Assembly: GCF_024700075.1 (NCBI RefSeq)
Contig: NZ_JAJONE010000001.1
Span: 868,001-932,000 of the forward strand
Direction: 5' to 3'
DNA from: Hymenobacter sp. J193
Lineage (GTDB): Bacteria > Bacteroidota > Bacteroidia > Cytophagales > Hymenobacteraceae
DNA length: 64,000 bases
Both the position numbers and the translations under genes were made by a program. Below the pieces are notes generated by a model. It saw nothing but the letters and a program-made list of their open reading frames with translations, was not told where the DNA came from and did not search any database. Each line of letters starts with the position of its first letter. Position 1 is the first letter of the stretch. Positions 51,449 through 59,717 of this stretch are shown piece after piece.

Positions 51449-53082
51449 ATGCGTATCCCCGTTTTTATCTGTTTGCTGGGCCTGAGTGCTCTGCCGCTTA
51501 CCTCCCAGGCTCAATCTTCGGCCCCGGTAGCCCCGGCCCTCCCTGCCCCGCAGTGGCATTTGCTCGACCCCAAAGCCGACGGGGTGCAGGGAATCAGCGC
51601 CCAGCGGGCTTACCAGGAGCTGCTCAGCAAGCGGGTAGCCTCGCCGGTCATCGTAGCCGTGATTGATGGCGGTATTGATACCACGCACGCGGACCTGAAG
51701 CGGGTGCTCTGGCGTAATTCCAAGGAAATTGCCGGCAACGGTAAGGATGATGACCGCAACGGCTACGTGGACGACGTGTACGGCTGGAATTTCCTGGGTG
51801 GCAAAGACGGCCGCAACGTGGACGTGGAATCCTACGAAGACACCCGCCTCTACGCCAAGCTAAAACCTCTGTATGAAGGCAAAGCCCGCACGGCCGTGCC
51901 CGAGGCCAAGCGGGCCGAGTACGACCTCTACCAGCAAGTAAAGAAGTCCTACAAAACCCACTACGACGAAGACCACGCGCAGTACACGCAGATCAAGGCC
52001 GTGTATGAGCAAACCCAGCAGCTGGCCGACAAGCTGCGCCGGGAGCTGGGCGTTTCGCGCCTCGATACCGCTACTCTGCGCAACCCTACTACGCCCGATG
52101 AGCAGCTGCGCGAGTGGCTTTGATGTACTACCTGAACCTGCGTCAGTACGACCAGCCCGACCTGGAATCGGTGCTGAAGGAGATGAAGGAGGCCTATGAG
52201 CAAAACAAGAACCTGGTAGAGTTTTCCCTCGACCCGGCCTTCAACCCGCGCCCCATCGTGGGCGACAACCCGGACGACACCAAGGACCGCAGCTACGGCA
52301 ACCGCGACGTGATGGGCCCCGACCCCATGCACGGCACGCACGTGGCGGGCATCATTGCCGCCGACCGCCAGAACAACCTGGGCGTGCTGGGCGTGGCCGG
52401 CGGGCCGGTGCGCATCATGGCCGTGCGGGCCGTGCCCAACGGGGATGAGCGCGATAAGGACGTGGCCAACGCCATCCGCTACGCCGTGGACAACGGGGCG
52501 CAGATCATCAATATGAGCTTCGGCAAGTACTTCTCGCCCCAGCGCCAGGCCGTGGAAGACGCCATCAAGTACGCTGGCAGCAAGGGCGTGCTGCTGGTAC
52601 ACTCGGCCGGCAACGAAGCCAACAACCTCGACCAGGTGGCCCAGTACCCGGCGGCCCGCACCCTAGCCGGGCAGCCCTTCCCCAACCTATTGACCATTGG
52701 CGCTGCTGCCCGCACGGCCAATGAGCACCTTGTGGCCGATTTCTCCAACTACAGCCCTCAGCAGGTAGACGTGTTTGCGCCCGGCGTGCAAATCTACTCC
52801 ACCTTGCCCGGCAGCGAATACGGCAACCTAAGTGGCACCAGCATGGCCGCGCCCGTGGTAGCTGGCATAGCTGCTGTACTAAAATCGTACTTCCCGCGCC
52901 TCACGGCCCAGGACCTCAAGCGCATTATCCTGCAATCGGCGGTACCCAGCAAGGTGCAGGTGCGCCAGCCTGGCACGGATAAGCTGGTGGATTTCGGCAC
53001 GCTTTCCAGCACCGGCGGCCTCGTGAATCTGTACCAGGCCGTACTCCTGGCCCAGCAGCAGGAAGCCGCCGCTACGAAGTAA
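51449..53082 (+). pseudogene. Subtilisin-like serine peptidase (S8), split by a frameshift
   Basis: Two overlapping frames together make one S8 peptidase of ~540 residues. The first (51449-52123) has a signal peptide ending SQAQ and the catalytic Asp in VIDGGIDTTHADL, and runs to TGA after LREWL. The second (open from 52114) continues MYYLNLRQYDQPD and has the catalytic His in HGTHVAGIIA, the oxyanion Asn in HSAGNEAN and the Ser in LSGTSMAAPVVAG. A one-base loss near 52118 (a CTTTG run) explains the break. It falls inside the long helical insert between Asp and His that is typical of Bacteroidota subtilases. No canonical slippery heptamer is visible, so mutation or sequence error is more likely than programmed shifting. 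Confidence 0.85.
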
Positions 53083-53168
53083 GCGTTAAAAGGGCTAAGT
53101 AGAGCATCCTGTGTGGTTGCCGCTTTGGCACAACGCTTATACCCTGGTATGCGGTTTTTTCAGCGTAA

Positions 53169-53196
53169 GCCAGCCACCGGCGGTTCGGTGGCTGGC
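53169..53196. other. Hairpin upstream of the MOSC gene
   Basis: A perfect 11-bp stem (53169-53179 with 53186-53196) in the short gap between the subtilase and MOSC genes. A -7-like box TACCTTTG follows at 53207-53214, only 4 bp before the ATG at 53219, which would give a leaderless or nearly leaderless MOSC transcript. Confidence 0.5.
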
Positions 53197-53218
53197 GGCC
53201 TTCCGCTACCTTTGCGGC

Positions 53219-54037
53219 ATGGCTGCACCTCTCCTCCTCTCCGATCTGTATATCTACCCTGTGAAGTCCCTGGGCGGCATCCGTGTGACGGAGGCGGAGG
53301 TGACGTCCCGGGGCCTGCGCCACGACCGGCGCTGGCTGATTGTGGACCACCGCAACCAGTTCATGACCCAGCGTCAGCACGCGGATATGGCCTTGCTGCA
53401 GGTTTCGCCGGCTTACAATGGCTTCCTGCTTTCCCACCGCCAACGCCCCGAGCTGCTGCCGCTGTACGTGCCCTTCGAGGCTACGCCCGAGCGCACTTTG
53501 TTCGTAACCATCTGGGACGATATGGTATTTGCCTGGCGCGGCTCCCGCGAGGCCGACGAGTGGCTGAGCACGGCCCTGGGCCGGGAGTGCCGCCTGGTGT
53601 ATATGTCGGATATGGTGGTGCGCTCCGTGGAGCCCGAGCTCAACCCCGCCGATGCCGTGGTAAGCTTCGCTGATGGCTACCCCTTCCTGCTGGCTGGCAC
53701 CGAAGCGCTGGCCGAGCTGAACTCCCGGCTGCCGGAGCCCGTGCCCATGAACCGCTTCCGGCCCAACCTCGTGTTCGAGGGCGGCACGGCCTGGGAAGAA
53801 GACTCCTGGCACGAGTTCCGGGTAGGCGAGTTGCCCTTCCGGGCCGTGCGGGCCTGCGGCCGCTGCGTGATGACGACCATCGACCAGCAAACCGCTAAGA
53901 AAGGCGCTGAGCCCCTGCGCACCCTTGCCTCTTACCGCACCCAGGGCAGCAAAGTCATGTTTGGGCAGAACGTTACCGGTCCTGGCCACGGCACCCTACG
54001 CGTGGGCGACACAGTACAGGTACTGAGCTGGAAATAG
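53219..54037 (+). CDS. MOSC domain-containing protein
   Basis: A 272-residue protein with the MOSC N-terminal beta-barrel (LSDLYIYPVKSLGGIRVTEAEV, RHDRRWLIVD) and the C-terminal MOSC domain, including the conserved cysteines in RACGRCVMTTID (Cys213, Cys216) and NRFRPNLVFEGG. It is related to mARC and YcbX proteins, which bind the molybdenum cofactor and reduce N-hydroxylated compounds. No membrane anchor. The ATG at 53219 is chosen over an in-frame extension from 53111 through the hairpin. Confidence 0.92.
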   Translation: MAAPLLLSDLYIYPVKSLGGIRVTEAEVTSRGLRHDRRWLIVDHRNQFMTQRQHADMALLQVSPAYNGFLLSHRQRPELLPLYVPFEATPERTLFVTIWDDMVFAWRGSREADEWLSTALGRECRLVYMSDMVVRSVEPELNPADAVVSFADGYPFLLAGTEALAELNSRLPEPVPMNRFRPNLVFEGGTAWEEDSWHEFRVGELPFRAVRACGRCVMTTIDQQTAKKGAEPLRTLASYRTQGSKVMFGQNVTGPGHGTLRVGDTVQVLSWK

Positions 54038-54074
54038 CCCAGCGCTGCTAGCCGGGACATAGGCACGCAGGCAG

Positions 54075-54105
54075 TTGGATAACAAGCGGTAAGCTAGTAC
54101 TTTTG
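54075..54105 (+). promoter_or_regulatory. Bacteroidota-type promoter before the DUF547 gene
   Basis: TTG at 54075-54077 and a full -7 match TACTTTTG at 54098-54105, with 20 bp between, form the clearest promoter in the window. Transcription should start near 54112, at the first arm of a 12-bp inverted repeat. Confidence 0.6.
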
Positions 54106-54111
54106 AGGTAT

Positions 54112-54180
54112 CTGCCTGCAAGCCGGGCACGTGTGGCCTCCCAAGATTGAGCGGATAGAACACGACTAGCTTGCAGGCAG
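54112..54180 (+). promoter_or_regulatory. 12-bp inverted repeat in the DUF547 leader
   Basis: CTGCCTGCAAGC (54112-54123) is the exact reverse complement of GCTTGCAGGCAG (54169-54180), with 45 nt between. In RNA this would enclose most of the 5' leader, and the second arm overlaps the first possible start codon (TTG 54171). It may control translation or be a regulator-binding site. Confidence 0.45.
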
Positions 54181-55031
54181 CTACCTGCCCTTCTACACAC
54201 CTGTTGCGCTTTATTGTGTTGCTTCTGACCCCGGCTTTTCGCGTTGCGAGCAGGCTGCTCGGCATTGTGGTGCTGTGCTGGCTGCTTACGCTGGCTACGG
54301 CTGCGGCCAGGCCAGCGCCTTCCCATGCCGCCTGGACGGCGCTGCTTTCCCGCCACGTGCTGGCCGATGGCCGCGTGGACTACCGGGGCTTTCGGGCCGA
54401 TGAGGACGCCCTGGCCGAGTACCTGGAACAGCTGGATGAAACGGCTCCCGACCCGGCCGCCTGGTCGCCCAACGACATCAAAGCCTACTGGATAAATGCT
54501 TACAACGCCAACGTGGTGAGCCTGGTGCTGCAGTACTACCCGCTGAGCAGCCTCACCGATACGCGCATCAAGTCCAAGGCCACGGGTAGCTTTTCGCCCT
54601 GGGAAGCCCCAGTTGTGTACGCGGGCGGGCAGACGTATTCCCTGAATCAGGTGGAAAAGCAGTTTCTGCAGGCCGCTTTCCGCGACGCGCGGGTGCACTT
54701 TGCCCTGGTGCAGGCCGCCGTATCCTCGCCCCCGCTGCTGAACGAGGCCTATGAGGGTGCCCGCCTGGAGCAGCAGCTGGAAGCCCAGACGCGCCGCTTC
54801 CTCAACGACCCCACTTACAACCAGCTTACCAAGCCACAGCCGCAACTTTCGAGTTTGTTTGACTGGTATGGGGCCGATTTTGGCACCAGTCAGCCGGCCC
54901 TGCTGGCATTTGTGAACCGCTACGCCCATGCGCCGCTGGCCGCCGGCACCACGTTCAGCTTCCTGCCCTTCGACTGGCACCTCAATGACCGGCTCCCCCT
55001 CAGCGACTCGCAGGCCCTGAAGAAGCCCTAA
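54171..55031 (+). CDS. DUF547 domain-containing secreted protein
   Basis: About 275-286 residues with an N-terminal hydrophobic signal or anchor (FIVLLLTPAF ... LLGIVVLCWLLTLATAAA) and a DUF547 domain: VDYRGFRADEDALAEYLEQLD, IKAYWINAYNANVVSLVLQYYPL, RIHFAL-like VHFALVQAAVSSPPL. The domain is fused to thioredoxin-like or papain-like folds in other proteins; function is unknown. No ATG fits; the TTG at 54171 lies in an inverted repeat, so the TTG at 54204 is an equally good start. Confidence 0.85.
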   Translation: MQAATCPSTHLLRFIVLLLTPAFRVASRLLGIVVLCWLLTLATAAARPAPSHAAWTALLSRHVLADGRVDYRGFRADEDALAEYLEQLDETAPDPAAWSPNDIKAYWINAYNANVVSLVLQYYPLSSLTDTRIKSKATGSFSPWEAPVVYAGGQTYSLNQVEKQFLQAAFRDARVHFALVQAAVSSPPLLNEAYEGARLEQQLEAQTRRFLNDPTYNQLTKPQPQLSSLFDWYGADFGTSQPALLAFVNRYAHAPLAAGTTFSFLPFDWHLNDRLPLSDSQALKKP

Positions 55032-55084
55032 GTTTTTTCGCTGGTTGAGCCAACTTCCGGCCGGCCGTGAGAGTTCAAGCAGGC

Positions 55085-55756
55085 ATGAACAATGCCCTTG
55101 TCCTGGAGTTTTTGCGCCAGCTGCGCGCCAACAACCACAAAGCCTGGATGGATGAGCACCGCGCCGACTACCAGCGCGCGCGCGTCGCCTACACCCAGCT
55201 GATAGCCGAGCTGTTGCGCGGCGCCGCCACCTTCGAGCCCGGCCTGGCCCCGCTCGCGCCCTCGGACGTGATGTACCGCATCAACAAAAACGACCGGTTT
55301 CAGCAGAGCGACGAGCCCTACAAGCGCCACATGGGCGCGGGCATCAAGCGCGGCGGCCGCCACAGCCCATGGGCAGGCTACTTTATTGCGCTGGAGCCCG
55401 GCGGCGAAACCTACATAGGCGCCGGGCGCTGGATGCCTGAGCCGGCCCAACTGACCCGCGTCCGGCAGGAAATTCACTACAACCCCACCGAATTCCACGC
55501 CCTGCGCCAGGCCCCGGAACTGCTGCACCACTTCCCCAAGGGCCTCGACCAGTCCCAGGCCCTAAAAACTGCTCCTAAGGGCTACGACCGCGAAGACCCC
55601 GACATCGAGTGGCTGCGGCTGAAAAGCTTCTTTGTGTGGCAGGCCGTACCCGACACCGACGTGTTGCGGCCCGACTTTCCGGCCCGCGTACTGGCCGCTT
55701 GGCAAGCGGCCCAGCCCTTCGTCCGCTTCCTCAACGAGGCCATGATGGAAGATTGA
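55085..55756 (+). CDS. DUF2461 domain-containing protein
   Basis: A 223-residue protein matching the DUF2461 family in length and motifs: LRQLRANNHKAWMDEHRADYQRAR, VMYRINKNDRFQQSDEPYKRHMGA, GYFIALEPGGETYIGAGRWMPEP and YDREDPDIEWLRLKSFFVWQ. The family is cytoplasmic and of unknown function. The ATG at 55085 gives the usual N-terminus. A terminator follows at 55843-55876. Confidence 0.92.
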   Translation: MNNALVLEFLRQLRANNHKAWMDEHRADYQRARVAYTQLIAELLRGAATFEPGLAPLAPSDVMYRINKNDRFQQSDEPYKRHMGAGIKRGGRHSPWAGYFIALEPGGETYIGAGRWMPEPAQLTRVRQEIHYNPTEFHALRQAPELLHHFPKGLDQSQALKTAPKGYDREDPDIEWLRLKSFFVWQAVPDTDVLRPDFPARVLAAWQAAQPFVRFLNEAMMED

Positions 55757-55842
55757 ATTGAATGGCTTTCCGGCTGCATATGACCCGACGAGCGACGCAA
55801 CGCCATCCTTCCCGCACAAACCCAGGCCATGTCTTCTACAAA

Positions 55843-55876
55843 AAAAGGCCCTGATGTCCACACGTCAGGGCCTTTT
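55843..55876. terminator. Intrinsic terminator hairpin
   Basis: A perfect 12-bp stem (55843-55854 with 55865-55876) with A- and T-rich flanks, between the convergent DUF2461 and deoxynucleoside kinase genes. Confidence 0.85.
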
Positions 55877-55965
55877 AAACTTCAGAGCGTCCAACAGTGG
55901 CCAGGACGAAGAGCTTCTTCGTGCTTTCCGGCCATGATAGCTATTCAGCCAGAAAGCCATTCAAC

Positions 55966-56589
55966 TTAAAAAAGCCCGAACAGGGTGCTATTGATCTTAT
56001 CGACGATGATGCCCAGGTCTTCGGGGTTGTTCACGTAGTCGAGGTGGTTCACGTCTACGATCAGCAGCTTGCCATACTTATAGCTGCTGATCCACCGCTC
56101 GTAGTGCTCGTTCAGGTTTTTGAGGTACTCGATTTTGATGTTGTTCTCGTAGTCGCGGTTACGCTTTTCGATCTGCGAAATCAGCTTGGGCAGGTCGGCT
56201 TTCAGGTACAGCAGCAGATCCGGCGGATTCACCATGCTGATCATCGAGTCAAACAGGTTCAGATAGTTCTGGTGGTCCCGCTCCGTCATCAAACCCGACT
56301 CATGCAGGTTGGCCGCGAAGATGTGCGCGTCCTCGTAAATCGTGCGGTCCTGAATCACGCCCTTGCTGGCCTGCTGCAGCTGCTTGATGCGCTGCGTCTG
56401 GCGGAAGCGGCTGTTGAGAAAGTACACCTGCAGGTGAAAGGCCCAGCGCGGCATGTCGTCGTAGAAATCCTTCAGGTACGGATTGTGGTCGACGTCTTCC
56501 AGAAACACTTCCCAGTTGAAGTGGTGGGCCAACTTATTGGCCAAGGTGGTTTTGCCGGCACCTATGTTACCGACGATGGCAATATGCAT
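55966..56589 (-). CDS. Deoxynucleoside kinase
   Basis: A 207-residue P-loop kinase: IVGNIGAGKTTLANKLA (P-loop 7-15), EVFLEDVDHNPYL substrate motif, RTIYEDAHIFA (the DRS/ERS-like region) and the LID Arg region QIEKRNRDYE. It phosphorylates deoxyadenosine, deoxyguanosine or related nucleosides in the salvage pathway, in the cytoplasm. The ATG at 56589 is chosen; a longer reading adds 48 non-conserved residues. Confidence 0.92.
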   Translation of the reverse strand: MHIAIVGNIGAGKTTLANKLAHHFNWEVFLEDVDHNPYLKDFYDDMPRWAFHLQVYFLNSRFRQTQRIKQLQQASKGVIQDRTIYEDAHIFAANLHESGLMTERDHQNYLNLFDSMISMVNPPDLLLYLKADLPKLISQIEKRNRDYENNIKIEYLKNLNEHYERWISSYKYGKLLIVDVNHLDYVNNPEDLGIIVDKINSTLFGLF

Positions 56590-56857
56590 GAGAAAGGCAG
56601 GCGTGAGCGGAACGTGAGCCACAAAAGTAGCGGAAACTCCGGCCCCACGCTGCACCCAAACCAGCCGGAAAAGCTGGCAGCCAACTCCTAAGCAGCATCT
56701 TCCTGCCAGCTTCCTATTTCGGCTGGTCATCATCCAACAACCAGCCCCACAACACCCACCGCCAGCCCCGGTCCCGGAATAGTAACCCCTAAATGCTTAG
56801 CAGGCAACCCCGAAATACTTGCACCTAGCCAGTAGCACCCGAAGCAGAGAAACACGT

Positions 56858-57334
56858 ATGTTTAGCAGTTCCTATCTTACGCTCGGCTTTATGACGTCTC
56901 CCGCGCATTTCGAAGACCTGGGCATCATCCCTGACCGGTATGGCATGCCGGTAGCCGCCTTTCGGTACTACCCGCAGGATGAGCTGCTGTACATTCAGTG
57001 GTACGGCAACCTCACGGCTGAAGCCGTTATTCTAGCTGCCAAAGCCGAGCTTGCCGCGCACAAAGAACACCGCATATCCCTGATTCTTAACGACAAGACC
57101 GAAGCAACCGGCGACTGGACCGAGGCTATGTCGTGGCTGGAGTTTGAGTGGCTACCACTGGCTATGGAAGCAGGGCTGCGGGCTTTTGCCTACATATTCT
57201 CCCCCGATCTGCGCAATCTGTACATCAGTCAGGAGTTCGTCGAGCACGTGTCTCACCTGCTGCCGGCCCAGCTGTTCTACGATGCCGCGGCGGCCCGGCG
57301 CTGGCTGCTACACCAGCACCGGGCCGCCTCCTAG
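56858..57334 (+). CDS. STAS/SEC14-like small protein
   Basis: A 158-residue protein with an alpha/beta pattern like that of STAS or SpoIIAA-like domains: LLYIQWYGNLTAEAVILAAKAEL, ISLILNDKTEATGDW, WLEFEWLPLAMEAGLRAFAYIFSPD. Hymenobacter-type genomes hold many proteins of this kind, of unknown role; anti-sigma-antagonist-like signalling is possible but unproven. The ATG at 56858 is likely (MFSSSYLTLGF). Confidence 0.65.
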   Translation: MFSSSYLTLGFMTSPAHFEDLGIIPDRYGMPVAAFRYYPQDELLYIQWYGNLTAEAVILAAKAELAAHKEHRISLILNDKTEATGDWTEAMSWLEFEWLPLAMEAGLRAFAYIFSPDLRNLYISQEFVEHVSHLLPAQLFYDAAAARRWLLHQHRAAS

Positions 57335-57343
57335 CATCACCGA

Positions 57344-58012
57344 CTACTTTTCGCTGAGGTATTCTTTGGTGGCGCGGGCGCCTTCCAGGGTACGAAACTC
57401 GCCCTGGAGCGTGCGGATGCGCAGGCGCTCTTCCAGGCTCAGCTGCTGGCGCACCAGCTCGTAGCGGGCATTCAGGCGGCTAAGCACTTCGCTGGCTGCG
57501 GCCCAGTCGCGCTGCGTCCACTGGCGCTTCTGCTCGCGGGTTGTTATTAGTAACCGCTCGTACAGGTCGGGCAGCTCGGTAGCCCGGGCGCGGCTCACCT
57601 GCACTTTCTCATTGAGCAGGCGGTCCTGAGTTTGCTGGGTGGTTTCGGGCTGACGGGCCTGAGCTTCCAGGCGGCGCTGCTCGGCCGCCCATTCCTTGTA
57701 GCGGGCTTTTTCGGCGGCATACTCGCGCCTCGACTGCACGGAAAGGCTGTCGGCGGCGCGGTCGAGACGCTGGCTCTGGCGGTCGAAGTCCGACATCAGG
57801 CGGGGCCACTCCCGGCGGGCTCCCGCCTCCGCTTTGGTCATCGTCTGGCTTACCCAATCGGTAAAGGTGCGCAGGTCGCGCTCCACGGCCGAGGAAGCGG
57901 GCGTAGGCGTCGTAGTGGTAGAAGCGTCGGTGGTTTGCTGGGCCGAGGCCGACAGCGGCGCCCCGGCCAGTGCGGCGGCAAAAACGGAAAAGGAAAGCAG
58001 GCAACGTTTCAT
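57344..58012 (-). CDS. Secreted helical coiled-coil protein
   Basis: A 222-residue protein with a signal peptide (MKRCLLSFSVFAAALAGAPLSASAQQ), a Thr/Pro-rich linker and a long, charged, all-helical region (~45-222) likely to form antiparallel coiled coils (YAAEKARYKEWAAEQRRLEAQARQ). No domain recognised. It is periplasmic by inference. The ATG at 58012 gives the signal peptide. Confidence 0.72.
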   Translation of the reverse strand: MKRCLLSFSVFAAALAGAPLSASAQQTTDASTTTTPTPASSAVERDLRTFTDWVSQTMTKAEAGARREWPRLMSDFDRQSQRLDRAADSLSVQSRREYAAEKARYKEWAAEQRRLEAQARQPETTQQTQDRLLNEKVQVSRARATELPDLYERLLITTREQKRQWTQRDWAAASEVLSRLNARYELVRQQLSLEERLRIRTLQGEFRTLEGARATKEYLSEK

Positions 58013-58150
58013 AGGCAGAAGAGCGGGAAGGTAAGGCAACGAGCCTCCCGTAGGCTGTGGCAGGCCGCAAGCGGCAATTTCCGGCCCAAAAACGAGGAAT
58101 TGGCCCGCCAGGGTTCGGTTTTGGTTTAAATAATGCCGTTTTTGCAGCGT

Positions 58151-58672
58151 ATGACGACTTCTGCCGCCGCTGCCATCAGCATTCAGCCCGCCACCCTGGC
58201 CGACATTCCGACCATTATCGGCCTGGCCGAAGCTACCTGGGAGCCTACCTACCGCTTCATTATCTCGCGGGAGCAGCTGGAGTATATGTACCGCGTCATC
58301 TACACGCCGGCCTCTTTGCACCGGCAGATAAACGAGGATGGCCACACGTTTCTGCTACTGCGTACCGACGGACACGCGGCCGGCTTCGCGTCGTTTTCCC
58401 GCCTGCTGCCTGCTGACGAGGCCATATTTAAGCTGCATAAGCTGTATCTGCTGCCTTCTCACCAGGGCCAGGGGCTGGGCCAGCAGCTGATTGGCGCCGT
58501 GGAGCAGGCCGCCCGCCAGGCCGGGGGCCGGGCGTTGGAGCTGAACGTGAACCGCCACAACCCCGCGCTGGCCTTCTACGAGCGGCAGGGCTTTCTGCGC
58601 CACCACGAGGAGGACATTCCCATTGGCCCCTACTGGATGAACGACTACGTGATGCGCAAAGAGCTGCGCTAG
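58151..58672 (+). CDS. GNAT family N-acetyltransferase
   Basis: A 173-residue acetyltransferase with the acetyl-CoA-binding motif LYLLPSHQGQGLGQQLIGAVE, the preceding strand GFASFSRLLPAD and the motif B end LNVNRHNPALAFYERQGF. It transfers an acetyl group from acetyl-CoA to an unknown amine. The ATG at 58151 is likelier than the in-frame ATG at 58133. Confidence 0.92.
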   Translation: MTTSAAAAISIQPATLADIPTIIGLAEATWEPTYRFIISREQLEYMYRVIYTPASLHRQINEDGHTFLLLRTDGHAAGFASFSRLLPADEAIFKLHKLYLLPSHQGQGLGQQLIGAVEQAARQAGGRALELNVNRHNPALAFYERQGFLRHHEEDIPIGPYWMNDYVMRKELR

Positions 58673-58842
58673 GTGCTTCCACGCCAGATTACTAGCTCCG
58701 CCGCTCCTGCCGCTGGTTCGGGCTGGTAGCCCGGCATCTTCTCAAATAGCGTTACTTGCGGCTTGCGGCCATTTGGCAACAACGGCCGCGTGTTCTTTTC
58801 TGCCCGGGCTCCGGCTGGGGTTTCTTTTCCTTCTTCCTTCTT

Positions 58843-59067
58843 ATGGCTACCAAAATCACCGTCCTCAGCAATGGCTCCCTCCGCGTAGAGGGCCCCGACT
58901 TCGAACTCGTAGATGCCCAGGGCAACGCCTACGGCCTGGCGGGCCGGGAGCGAATCAGCATCTGCCGCTGCGGCCTCTCCAAAAACAAGCCTTTCTGCGA
59001 CGGGTCGCACAAAGGCCATTTCGAGCACAACGCCGAAGCCTTCGACCTGCCCGCACCCAAGGTGTAG
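58843..59067 (+). CDS. CDGSH iron-sulfur domain protein
   Basis: A 74-residue protein ending in a CDGSH domain: ligands Cys41, Cys43, Cys52 and His56 in CRCGLSKNKPFCDGSH. The 3Cys-1His set binds a [2Fe-2S] cluster that can transfer electrons or be passed to acceptors, as in mitoNEET. The N-terminal 40 residues form a short beta domain. No membrane anchor; presumably cytoplasmic. Confidence 0.95.
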   Translation: MATKITVLSNGSLRVEGPDFELVDAQGNAYGLAGRERISICRCGLSKNKPFCDGSHKGHFEHNAEAFDLPAPKV

Positions 59068-59079
59068 CAAATGGTTTTA

Positions 59080-59158
59080 TAGTTAAATGGCAGAACGGTT
59101 ACCGGATTGGGTTGTACAGCTTGTCAGCCAATCCGGTAACCGTTCTGCCATTTAACTA
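59080..59158. repeat. Perfect 31-bp inverted repeat
   Basis: Arms 59080-59110 and 59128-59158 are exact reverse complements, with a 17-nt loop. The element lies between the convergent CDGSH and acyl-CoA-binding protein genes. Each arm contains ATGG and GGTTACCGG words. It lacks a T-tail, so it is not a standard terminator, although so long a stem may end both transcripts. Confidence 0.9.
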
Positions 59159-59167
59159 TTTAGCCTC

Positions 59168-59419
59168 TTAAAACAGGGAGTTCACGAAGTCGATGTACTC
59201 CTGGCGTGCTTCTTCCTGGGATTTGCCGCGCTGGCTTGCCCAGGCATCGTACTTGGCTATGGCTTTGAAATCGAAGCCACCGGGCCGGTTGCCGGAAACG
59301 TCGCCTTCGCTGCCTTGCTTGTAGAGGCTGTAGAGTTTAAGCAGGGTGGTATTGTCGGGCTTGGCGGGTAGCTCTTTGCTGCGGGCGGCAGCGGCTTCAA
59401 AGTCTTCGGGAGTGGCCAT
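59168..59419 (-). CDS. Acyl-CoA-binding protein (ACBP)
   Basis: An 83-residue four-helix protein with the ACBP pattern: FEAAAARSKELPAKPDNTTLLKLYSLYKQGSEGDVSG, PGGFDFKAIAKYDAW, KSQEEARQEYIDFVNSL. The residues that bind the CoA nucleotide (Tyr and Lys in LYSLYKQ, Lys and Trp in KYDAW) are kept. It binds long-chain acyl-CoA esters in the cytoplasm, as in eukaryotes; bacterial examples are scattered. Convergent with the CDGSH gene. Confidence 0.95.
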   Translation of the reverse strand: MATPEDFEAAAARSKELPAKPDNTTLLKLYSLYKQGSEGDVSGNRPGGFDFKAIAKYDAWASQRGKSQEEARQEYIDFVNSLF

Positions 59420-59717
59420 GTAGTAGGTGGTTGAAAAATGAAAAGAAACCTATTGGCGCCACCCAACCGGGCGGGTCCGCCAAAAGGTACGCATTGCCCA
59501 CAGAATAGTAGGCATGCCGCATTGTTTTCCCACAATCCCGCTTTTTCTCGCCTTCCGGCCAGGCTGATTTCTTTTCCGGCAGCGGGTGCGCTTTAGGCTA
59601 CAACAGGGCATAGAACAGCTGTTGACGTCGGTTTTGCCGGCTGCTGCCAAGCTCAACACTTGCAACTTGTAGCAGGCATGGTGGCGTATGGAGGCTGCGC
59701 ACTTCTTCTCTGCCCCT

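Noticed and set aside
52105..52125. Programmed -1 frameshift in the subtilase gene
   Set aside because: No canonical X-XXY-YYZ slippery heptamer or downstream pseudoknot is visible; subtilases are not known to use frameshifting.
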